The notes beneath the pieces were generated by a model. It ran no database searches. It saw only the letters and a program-made list of their open reading frames with translations, and was not told the DNA's origin. The position numbers and the translations under genes are program-made. From contig LNAC01000039.1 in the NCBI GenBank assembly GCA_002007465.1, forward strand, positions 2,926,178 through 2,990,177: 64,000 bases of DNA. Direction: 5' to 3'. Positions 55,431-64,000 of this stretch are shown here, piece by piece. This DNA is from Ailurus styani (taxonomy: Eukaryota > Chordata > Mammalia > Carnivora > Ailuridae). Numbering within the stretch: position 1 is the stretch's first letter; each line of letters begins with the position of its first letter.

Positions 55431-55615
55431 GGGGCGCCCGGGTGGCTCAGTGGGTTAAGTCTCTGTCATCAGCTCAGGTCATGATCTCAGGGTCCTGGGA
55501 TTGAGCCCGCATCAGGCTCCCTGCTCAGCAGGGAGCCTGCTTCCCCCTCTCCCTCTGCCTGCCTCTCTGCCTGCTTGTGATCTCTCTCTGTCAAATAAAT
55601 AAATAAAATCTTTAA
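55431..55615 (+). repeat. CAN-SINE with GGAA-expanded tail
   Basis: Head GGGGCGCCCGGGTGGCTCAG, complete body. The tail runs into a GGAA microsatellite at 55616-55687. Confidence 0.94.
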
Positions 55616-55687
55616 AAGAAAGGAAGGAAGGAAGGAAGGAAGGAAGGAAGGAAGGAAGGGAGGGAGGAAGGAAGAAAGGAAGGAAGG
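55616..55687. repeat. GGAA microsatellite
   Basis: About 17 GGAA-type units with GGGA and GAAA interruptions, derived from the SINE tail. Confidence 0.97.
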
Positions 55688-56189
55688 GTTCTAGGCTTCA
55701 CAAGGTGAAGGATTCAGGAAACATGTCAACATCTTATATCATTGAACAACACTGCTAAGACTGCTTCATGTGCTAATGAAAATCCTGTGGTCTAGGCAAT
55801 TTACAAACAACAAAGCCCCTCATGTCTCTCCCCTGTTAGAGTACAAGATCTTTCAGGAAAGGGATGGAGGCTTCCTCATCTCTGTGACCCCAGAACCTAT
55901 CATTAAAAGGTGCATCACAGCTCCCAATACTGCTTGGGCTTTTTCTGATTGAGGAATTTAAACTGATATGTGATAGGAAATAGTACAAAGGACCATCAGA
56001 GTACAGCGCAGGTTTAGACGAAGTTCCAATTAGAAGCATGCTTAGGCTGATGAGTCTCGTGTCTTACTTCCCACAGGGATGTTCTTGGAGGTTTCAATGC
56101 TGGCAGGCAATTCTGAATCTGATTGACATTGTAATTGCACAGCCCATTGTTATTTGAACAATAATCCACAATCCTCCAGCTTGTTTCAT

Positions 56190-56720
56190 TCATTAATTCA
56201 TATATTCAACAAATATTCATCAAATGTCTACAACATGCCAGGGGCTATCTGGGATGCTGGGGACGCTCAAGGTGAACAAGACAAGCAGATTCTTATGTAG
56301 CTTACCTTCTTGGGAGAGGGGAATGGCACAGACAACAAACAGTAAAAAATTAAGTCCATGATTTCAGATCATGGTAGTTGCTATGAGGGAAACAAATAGG
56401 ATGATGGGCTAGAGATGGACTGGATAGAGGTGGTGATGCCTTCAGGTTAAGTGCTTCAGAAAGGCTTCTCTTGGGATGAGGAGCCAGTCCTGAGAAGGGA
56501 GAGCATTCCAGATCAAGGGAACAGTTAAGGGCAGGGGCGGGGCCTCCAACCAGAGAAGAGCAGGTGGAATTCGAGGAGTAGAATGGAAAAATAGCTGGAC
56601 TGGAGCATGGTAAATGAGAGGACAGTATTCAGCAAGGAGCCTAGGAGAAGCAGATGAGGTCAAGTCATGAGGGCCATGTAGGCTAAACAAAGCGAGAAGT
56701 TTAGGTTGACCACATGGTTC
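56190..56720 (-). repeat. L2 fragment
   Basis: AATTCATATATTCAACAAAT, ATGCCAGGGGCTATCTGGGA, GAGAGCATTCCAGATCAAGG, GGGCCATGTAGGCTAAACAA give reversed L2 from its 3' end inward. Confidence 0.88.
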
Positions 56721-57154
56721 TCAGGATTCTATCGTAGAATGTTTGGTGGATACTTTCCATTTGTATACACACCCGCTTTCTGCAGGGTACTAAGAGGGCG
56801 ATGTGGATCTCTACAAAGCCCAATATACTATGAGCAAATACTCTTAAGTCAGACTCTGTCAACCTCTTTGAGCCATAGGTCCTAAGTTCTCAAGTTATAC
56901 CTAAAGACTGAATTGGAAGCAGCCCTCCCTAGGAATATTTCTACTGAGTATAATCTATTTTGTATTTCATTTTTGTGTCAACTTTAATTTTTATAGCATA
57001 CCTTAACAAAGAGATACTTGAATGGGTACCTTTCAAACACCTGAGAATGTAGAAGAAGAAAAATAGTGAACCAAATCCATAAAAAGAAAGTAAAGAAACA
57101 AGTATGGCATGCAAGAGAGTTCTAAGCCTCTTGAATTAATTCATCCAGGGCTGA

Positions 57155-57170
57155 GGGTGCCCCCTGCTCA
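57155..57170 (-). promoter_or_regulatory. CTCF-like core motif
   Basis: On the minus strand TGAGCAGGGGGCACCC contains AGCAGGGGGCACC, a strong match to the CTCF core. Its orientation is opposite to the candidate at 39841. No occupancy evidence. Confidence 0.45.
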
Positions 57171-57514
57171 ATGGAGTGTGATGAGGACATTATCAGAGCC
57201 TTGTACTTAAGAAATACTGGGCAGCTAATTAGTTAACTGGAGAAACAAGTCAGAAATCTAATGATAAATTTATATTAAAAGTATTTTTCTATTCTAGTTT
57301 AATTGGGATTTCTCTCCTATTCTTTTACATGGGCATAGCTCTTTAACTCAGAAAATTAATATTTTTGAAAGCACAAATACATATATGATATTGCTATTGG
57401 TTTTTTCCAAGTAAAAGAAAGTGCCTTTTTTTTTCTGCAAGCACTGGAGTCTTCTTTCCCCCTTGTTATTCTCTGAGAGAGGCAAGGCTGCATTACACAG
57501 GAGGAAGAATTTAG

Positions 57515-57660
57515 GGCCATGGGTCAAAGACCTGCTTTCCAACTGCTGTGGACAAACCATTTCAACTCTATGAGCCTCAGTTTTCCCCCCAAGGGATATT
57601 AAACCAGATACTGGGGTATCTCCTGATCTTCTATCTCTAAGAGTCTGTGATTTTAGAAAG
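57515..57660 (+). repeat. MIR fragment
   Basis: GGTCAAAGACCTGCTTTCCA, ATTTCAACTCTATGAGCCTC and AGTTTTCCCCCCAAGGGATA follow MIR. Confidence 0.65.
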
Positions 57661-57669
57661 CAAGGAGGT

Positions 57670-58475
57670 GTTTTTGAGAAAGGGTGAAGGAAATATATAT
57701 TAAAAGATGAGAAAAGCAAGAAGAGACAGACTGTAAGAAAAACTAAGTTTCGAAAAATAAGAATCTGGGTATGTACTGTAGTCAACCAGCTCCTAGTTAA
57801 ACATCAGTAATGCTAAATTAATTTCCTGGGCTTTTCTCTTTTCTCTTATGCATCTGCTGGTATAAGTGCATATAGGCACTACAGTATATTGGAGAAAGGC
57901 AGGAGCTGGATGAACAGGGATGATCATTAACATAATTAGCCCACAAGCCATCCAGATATGAAGGTACCTTCCCCCCTCACATGACAACTTGACCCTGAAG
58001 TCTAAAAGTTTCAAAGGAATCTTTACTCTGTGTGAGCTGCTCCCAATAATCTTAATTCAGAAGTATACCAGCTATTTAATTTATCCAGAATTATCTCTTA
58101 AACACTTAGTGATATGCTTCATCAAGGATTTCAACACGATGACAAAGCACGGAAGATACTCTGATAGGTAAAGCTTAGAAAAATTTCTTGGTTCTAAATC
58201 AAGTCTTATATTTTTCTGTCTAAACTGATTAGGATTCATTTCAGGTCAAGTTACTATTCAAAATATATCTCTGGGCTTTTCTTAAGTATCCAAAGAGCAG
58301 ACCTAGAGAAAAAATATTCTTGTTGAGCATACTAAATAGAAATCACAATCTCATCTCCAGTGGCCGAGAAGATTGTGTCACTTAGATTAACTCATCTCTG
58401 CAACAAACCAAGCCCTGAACTCTTGTGGGTGGAGGCAGGTGGGTAAACAGCAATTATAGCACTTGGCAATGGGGG
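57670..58475. other. Intergenic stretch without recognised feature
   Basis: AT-rich. No gene or confident repeat. Confidence 0.45.
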
Positions 58476-58479
58476 GTGG

Positions 58480-58720
58480 TACAAGGTACTGAGGGAATGC
58501 ATTGGAGGACATTGCATGAGGGTGGCTTGGGCCAGGATGGTGGCAGTGGAAAGGGAGAGAAGTAGATAGACTTGAGATATATTTTGGAGGGAAAACTGAC
58601 AAGAAAAGGTAATGCACTCCATAAGAAATCTAGAAGAAAGGCTGTGCTTCTAGTTTGAGTAAGTGTGAGGGCATTGGCACCTGTTTACTGAGATGGAAGA
58701 TCGGGAATTCAGTACTGGAC
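58480..58720 (-). repeat. L2 5'-ward fragment
   Basis: GAGGGTGGCTTGGGCCAGGA, TGGTGGCAGTGGAAAGGGAG and GAGATATATTTTGGAGGGAA are reversed L2. Confidence 0.75.
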
Positions 58721-58903
58721 ATGTCACCTGATAAGCTGTAACTCCTAAATTGAACTATAACTCCTCCAAGGGATATGGGCATTTTAAAAAAGAAAACTCT
58801 CAAGAATCAAAAAGGGTGAAGCCAGCTAGAGAGGTAGATTGGTGGGCAGTTGGGCTGTCATTTTTGTTTTCTGGGTTTGTTGTTGTTGTTGCATTTGTTT
58901 TTT

Positions 58904-59115
58904 TGTTGTTGTTGTTGTTTTTGTTTTTAAAGATTTTTTATTTATTTATTTGACACAGAGAGAGAGAGATCACAAGTAGGCAGGCAGGCAGAGAGAGGAG
59001 GAAGCAGGCTCCCTGCTGAGCAGGGAGCCCAATTCAGGCCTCGATTCCAGGACCCTGAGATCATGACCTGAGCCGAAGGCAGAGGCTTTAACCCACTGAG
59101 CCACCCAGGCACCCA
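58904..59115 (-). repeat. CAN-SINE with TTG-rich tail
   Basis: Reverse mustelid-type copy. The target-site duplication TGCATTTGTTTTT is at about 58890-58903 and 59117-59129. The tail carries TTG repeats. Confidence 0.94.
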
Positions 59116-59395
59116 CTGCATTTGTTTTTAAATGAAATATTACTGGCACATATATAACATTTTAGTTTTTCAGATATGCAACCTAATGATTCAATATTTG
59201 TATTATTGTGAAACTTACCACAATAAATCTAGTTCACATCTGTCACCACATGTAGTTACAAAATTATTTTTCTTGTGATGACAACTTTGAAGATCTACTC
59301 TCCTCACCTTCCAAACATACAATGCCATATTATTAATTATAATCACCATGCTGTACATTATATCCCAGGATTTATTTATGGGCTGTCATTTTTGA
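59116..59395 (-). repeat. L1 3' UTR fragment, reversed
   Basis: ATGCAACCTAATGATTCAAT, CCACAATAAATCTAGTTCAC, TTCTTGTGATGACAACTTTG and CACCATGCTGTACATTATAT are the reversed 3' end of a mid-age mammalian L1. Confidence 0.85.
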
Positions 59396-59399
59396 GTCA

Positions 59400-60020
59400 A
59401 GAATTACCTACTCTGCCTATGGATAATGCTAGTTGGGGCATAATGACCACATTTTTGGAGATGAGGATCTGCGAGAAAGGGTTCTTAAAAATATATTTCT
59501 TTTGGTTCTGGTGCCAGGAACATGAGCTTTGGCAGAGAATTTCCTCTGAGTTGCTCCTGAGTACATCTTGACCCAAAAGGCTGTGTCACCCACAATGACT
59601 TACGAGAAAGTGACCATCACTCCTTTCCCAAAGTGCCGCCTCAACTCCAAACCCATCCACCTTGAGGCAGGGAACTCCTCAAGTTTCCAAACAGCTGCCA
59701 GTCTCTGACTCTGGAAAAGGAACTCAATTCATCTCAAAACCAGGGATAAGAAAGAGAAGCAGGGATTGGTAGAATTTCATATTCACAAAGGAGAACAAGG
59801 AAGAGAAAGAGACTATACTGTCTGTCTGAAGCCAGGCTTTCTGATCCGATTCTCAAAACCTCGCTCTCCTCTAGTTATCCAAGCCCAGTGGTTCCAAAAT
59901 CATCCTGAGAAGCACCTTGCAAAAAAATCACCATCTTCAGTTCAAAAGAATTTGGACATAAAAAAGTTCTTTATAATTTTTTTTCTGCACATATGAATAC
60001 CTGCCATTCACTTAGCATTT
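59400..60020. other. Intergenic stretch without recognised feature
   Basis: No gene or confident repeat. Confidence 0.45.
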
Positions 60021-60033
60021 AAAATTTTGAGTG

Positions 60034-60163
60034 GGGCTCCTGGCTGTCCCAGCTGGCGGACCATGCAACTCTTGATCTTGGGGCCATGAGTTTGAGCCCC
60101 ACGTCAAGCATAGAGATTACTTAAACAAAGAAATAAAATGACTCAAAACTTAAAAAAAAAAAA
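60034..60163 (+). repeat. CAN-SINE, short older type
   Basis: GGGGCTCCTGGCTGTCCCAG, CATGCAACTCTTGATCTTGG, GAGTTTGAGCCCCACGTC and a short A-rich tail make an ancestral form without the CT-rich block. Confidence 0.88.
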
Positions 60164-60469
60164 GTGAATGTTTTGAGTTATACCACCAGCTCTGAAGAAG
60201 CTTTTTATTGGTCTCCGCTTGTTTTGCTGAAGTTAGAATATGCAGGCACCAAGTAAACTTGGTTATGGTTATATTATCGATAAGATCAGTTAATCTAGAG
60301 GGAAATCATCATGCTTTTATAGTCAGCTTTGCTTTTCATATCAACTTTAAACGTCAAAGAAACAACCGTCTTATTAAAAAGGATATACAATTTTAAATCT
60401 TAAATAAAATGCAATTGCCTATTTTCAGTTAAGTTCCAGTCTCCATTATCTTTAAGTTAGTAATTCTTG

Positions 60470-60660
60470 ATTTTCTCACCTGGGACCTGCCTAGTTCCTG
60501 GCCTGGGAGCTAGACCACCTCACTGGCATTGTCGTTAGATCAGAAACTCTGTGAGGTCAGGCCCATATCCCTCTGGGTCGCTGCTGGAGCCCCAGTCCCT
60601 GGTGCATTGCCTGACTCTCTTAGGGAACCAGAAATATCTCTTCAGTGAGTGAATGTGTGG
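60470..60660 (+). repeat. L2 3'-end fragment
   Basis: CAGAAACTCTGTGAGGTCAG, GAGCCCCAGTCCCTGGTGCA and TTCAGTGAGTGAATG are the L2 terminus. Confidence 0.65.
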
Positions 60661-60664
60661 ACAG

Positions 60665-61320
60665 AATCCAGCACCAGGCCTTTAGGATAAACTGAATCCT
60701 GTTGGATTATTTCTGAAGTGCTGGAAGGAGATAGAATTTAAGATGTAAATGTAAATCAAAGCAGAACAAAGGGAGCCAACACCAGAGAAGTATCAAGAGT
60801 ACTTTGTTTTTATTTTCCCCAGAGGGATTTTTATGAGGTCAAAAAAAAGAGACAAAAGGAAAGTTTGAGCCAGGGAGATCAGGAATTTCTCAGAAACTCA
60901 GGTTGTGAACAGGGCAAAGAACAAAGCAGGAATCCCAGATGTCCTTCTTGTTGGTGCTGGTCAGTCATGTGGCATATGGGCAGGTCCCCCAGCTTAAAGA
61001 TTAGACTTGGTCCCCAAAGAAACTTTCTTGAAACCAGACTCTTCGTGGGATGAACTTAAACCCCGGCTGGCTTAAACATTTCAAAATAATTTGATAACAA
61101 TAATCTTTATAGGAAATTATACTGTAGTTAGAGGCACCTTAGCTCAAGGCCACATTCCCCAAAATATAGTTTAACATTTTTCTAAATAACGTACATGGGG
61201 GATTAATAAGGTTTTGTGGAAGGGGGAAGAAAGGGTGAGCAAAACAATATTAAGCAGATTTCTTTCTTGTTGCAATTTTCAGAGCCTTTAATGTGTTAAT
61301 ATACATTAGGAATCTCCAAA
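60665..61320. other. Intergenic stretch without recognised feature
   Basis: No gene or confident repeat. Confidence 0.45.
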
Positions 61321-61323
61321 AGA

Positions 61324-61324
<1 letters not shown>

Positions 61325-61380
<56 letters not shown>
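61325..61380. repeat. (TG)28 dinucleotide microsatellite
   Basis: 56 uninterrupted bases of TG. Confidence 0.99.
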
Positions 61381-61383
<3 letters not shown>

Positions 61384-61384
61384 C

Positions 61385-62340
61385 ATCACTTAAGACTAGA
61401 ATTCTGCAGAGCGCTTTTTGGAAAATACTGACTTAGTGAGTAATCCCACCTTCCTCTTAAACACTCTTCTGTTAGAAGAAATTCCCCACCAATGTCAACA
61501 CTTTCCAGATATCTTCATTTACTTTTTGTGTGGCATGGCAAAAGCCCAAATGAAAGCTTAAAGACCTGAAATGTGTATTTTTCAGTAAGAAAGAAATATG
61601 TTTTCCTCCTAAGTTTTGGTGTTCTGCCTATTGCAGCCAGAATTGATATTACTCCTTTTTTATACGTAAATTAGCCCTTTAGGGACCATCACAAACAGAA
61701 AAATGTGACAAAACTGTTTTGGGAAAGGACACAAAGTTAGAAACAGAATTTACAAAAATATAACTTTAAAAAATGCTTTTAAAATAAAACTTAACCACAA
61801 AAAACTGAGCTATAATGTGGTTTCATCATACATTTGAAAAGTAGAATTACTGGTTATCTTCATAATTCCTAAAGGTACCATTTTATAATTTGCCTGAAGA
61901 TTTGATTTTATGTCCTCGTGGCCCCAAAGGTGGTAATAAGTGCTTATAAAAGCCTTGACTGGAGCGTGCCGGCTGCTGACTTTTTTCCAGACATTTTCTC
62001 ATGAAAACTAGATCGCACCCCAGGTGGGCAGTGTCACTCAATCACTTGTGCTTCCTGGAGGCTTTTATGATCAGAATTTACCTTTTCCTTCTCTTCGCAA
62101 TGCCAGTTTTTTCTTAGCCAATGACTAGAAAATATGCTCTGAAAGAAAACTAAAAATTGTAGGATTTTTCCTTCTTAAAAAGTCAAAAGACAGTAGATTA
62201 TCAATGTATTTATTCTTCATTTCACCCCAAATGTTTTCTCACAAGTTTTCTGCACCTCTCTTGCTTCCTTTTAACAGAAAACTTGTGAATAACATGAGAT
62301 AAACACAACTAAGAATGGACGGGCCTTTTAAGAAGTGTTT
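61385..62340. other. Intergenic, repeat-free-looking sequence
   Basis: About 950 bases with no recognised repeat or gene in a repeat-dense region. A possible conserved block is 61950-62070. Confidence 0.45.
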
Positions 62341-62347
62341 ATCTACT

Positions 62348-62572
62348 GGGGTGCCTGGGTAGCACAGTGGGTTAAGTGTCCAACTCTTGGCTTTCGGCTC
62401 AGGGCCCTAATCTTAGGGTTGTGAGATTGAGCCCTGCATCCAGCTCTATGCTTCACACAGAGTCTCCTTGAGAGCCTCTCTCCTTCTCCCTCTGCCTCTT
62501 CCTGCCCCTGCCCCCCCTCTAGCAAGCACTCACTCACTCTCTCTCAACTAAAGAGATAAATCAATCTTAAGA
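62348..62572 (+). repeat. CAN-SINE, diverged
   Basis: Head GGGGTGCCTGGGTAGCACAG, degraded tail AAGAGATAAATCAATCTTAAG, ending in an AAG run. Flanks AAGAAGTGTTTATC and AAGAAGTGTCCAAT. Confidence 0.92.
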
Positions 62573-62714
62573 AGAAGAAGAAGAAGTGTCCAATACCACA
62601 GTTTGAAACAAACTTTTGGTTCCTATTGATAAAATATTCATGGATTTTTCAAAAAATAAATGACCACACTAGGCCCAAATAAGAAATAGATATTAATCAT
62701 TGAAATAGCTTCTT

Positions 62715-62893
62715 TTTTTTAAGATTTTATTTATTTATTTGACACAGAGAGAGAGAGATTAGGCAGAGAGGGAGAGGAGGAAGCAGGCTCCCTGCCGAGC
62801 AGAGAACCCGATGCGGGCCTCGATTCCAGGACCCTGAGATCATGACCTGAGCCGAAAGCAGAGGCTTTAACCCACTGAGTCACCCAGGCGCCC
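62715..62893 (-). repeat. CAN-SINE
   Basis: Reverse mustelid-type copy. Target-site duplication TGAAATAGCTTCTT (62701-62714) with TGAAACAGCTTCTT (62894-62907). Confidence 0.95.
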
Positions 62894-62909
62894 TGAAACA
62901 GCTTCTTAT

Positions 62910-63570
62910 TGACCACCATCTACTTCTACACTCTGACAGGTGCTTCTCCCTATCAGGTGAAGGAATTCAGCAATGAAGGCTGAGATTGTCCTAAAGGCTA
63001 GCTGGAGCGGCCGCATCGAGGAAGAGAGGACACTGGGCCTGCAAGCTGAACTTGCCCACACCGTTCAGCAGATTGCCTTCTGCAGGCCTATCCTTGCGAA
63101 ACAGCATAAGAAAGTGAGGGGTACTGAGCTCTGAGAGCTGCCCTTGATCCTGTGGGACTTGTCCCTAGAATTGCCCAAAGACACCATTTTTTATAAAAGT
63201 CTGAATGATGGCTGGGTCACAGAGGTGTTGTAGCTCAGGTCTGGAGTGTGCTGGTTATAATTACTCTGCTTGCCTTCAAGATTCATTCTCTATCTCTCCC
63301 TGCCCCGCTCTGTGACCAAGAAGAGAGGGTGGGAGAAGAGAGTGATCAGGTCTTACTGTCTGCCCTCCCTGCTTAGGAGCTCTGTCTCTGTTGGCAACAG
63401 CGAAGTTCTACACTTATGTCTCCCCTCAGGTGGCCCATCTCTCATGCTCTAGCTCTGATCAGGCTCCAATACCATTTTCCTCCCCTTGGCCCTTTCCGCC
63501 CTAGGGGAAATAATGGCTTCCTTGGAGTGTCAGACTCAAAATCCCTTGTTCATTTCATTAACCCTGCCTG
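62910..63570. other. Intergenic stretch without recognised feature
   Basis: No gene or confident repeat. Pyrimidine-rich text at 63360-63500 may be decayed L2. Confidence 0.4.
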
Positions 63571-63588
63571 CGCTCTCGAGGTAGCCCC

Positions 63589-63785
63589 CCCCTTTTTTAA
63601 GATTTTATTTATTTATTTGACACAGAGAGAGAGATCACAAACAGGCTGAGAGGCAGGCAGAGAGGTGGGGGGGAAGCAGGCTCCCCGCCGAGCAGAGAGC
63701 CCAATGCGGGCCTCCATCCCAGGACCCCGAGATCATGACCTGAGCTGAAGGCAGAAGCTTAACCCACTGAGCCACGCAGGTGAGC
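63589..63785 (-). repeat. CAN-SINE
   Basis: Reverse mustelid-type copy with exact target-site duplication CTCGAGGTAGCCCC (63575-63588 and 63786-63799). Confidence 0.96.
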
Positions 63786-63944
63786 CTCGAGGTAGCCCCT
63801 TTGTTCCAGTCTCTTCATCAAACTATCTGGGGGTGAATTCTGTTTCCTGTGGGGAGCTTCACTGATAAACCAATTGCCACTCATTTGCAAGATGAAGCTG
63901 TTAAAAAAGATCTTGAGTTAATAAAACATATTTTCTTCACAGCT

Positions 63945-64000
63945 TCAGAGTATTGCTTAGGAATATGAGTTCTGAAGTCAGGCAGATCCGTTCTTATTGT
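63945..64000 (+). repeat. MIR fragment (cut by window edge)
   Basis: GAATATGAGTTCTGAAGTCA and GGCAGATCCG are the 5' part of a MIR running off the right end. Confidence 0.6.

Noticed and set aside
3577..63785. tRNA genes at the many tRNA-like heads
   Set aside because: These are SINE heads with A- and B-box-like text but no tRNA cloverleaf, and each is followed by the SINE body and tail.
22500..64000. Exons of OSTM1, the gene expected upstream of SEC63
   Set aside because: No frame or splice-bounded segment resembling it was found; in human the gap between the genes is larger than this flank.

Overview
The window is mammalian nuclear DNA from a caniform carnivore, most likely a mustelid. I count 32 copies of the carnivore tRNA-Lys-derived CAN-SINE (head like CGCCTGGGTGGCTCAG, tail like AATAAATAAAATCTTAAAA). 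Many carry the TCTGCCTGCCTCTCTGCC segment that I associate with mustelid copies. A carnivore LINE-1 3' end is also present. The species call is inference from repeat style.

Only one protein-coding gene is supported: the 5' part of SEC63, on the minus strand. Three coding exons can be read exactly, with matching phases and canonical splice sites: exon 1 (21929-22052), exon 2 (4777-4876) and exon 3 (158-272). Together they give 339 coding bases, or 113 codons: the lumenal N-terminus, two membrane spans and the start of the lumenal J domain. The rest of the gene lies off the left end. Exon 1 sits in a CpG island (about 21590-22480) with GC boxes and a perfect TCTCGCGAGA palindrome. Intron 1 (17 kb) holds an RPL23A processed pseudogene, an LTR-like repeat, a 2.1-kb 5'-truncated LINE-1 inserted into an older L2, several MIR/L2/L1 relics and three CAN-SINEs; intron 2 holds one more.

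From about 22.5 kb to the right end (41.5 kb) I find no functional gene. In human the next gene upstream of SEC63 is OSTM1, and I see no exon of it. This region is an archive of repeats: 28 CAN-SINEs in both orientations, many L2, MIR, MER5A-like and old L1 fragments, and a probable LTR. It also has microsatellites and a ferritin light chain processed pseudogene (44736 to about 45475) that keeps its 5' UTR and a recognisable but altered iron-responsive element. Three SINEs stacked in one target site (30056-30700) are the most striking structure.

Two spots look like assembly faults. One is a 153-N gap flanked by the same 21 bases on both sides (21643-21837). The other is a single N between two nearly identical 54-base copies (26106-26214). 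I looked for a previously undescribed system and did not find one. The interesting content is insertion history, pseudogene decay, promoter architecture and possible chromatin-boundary motifs. Repeat family names and most ancient-repeat boundaries come from recognition by eye and are approximate.
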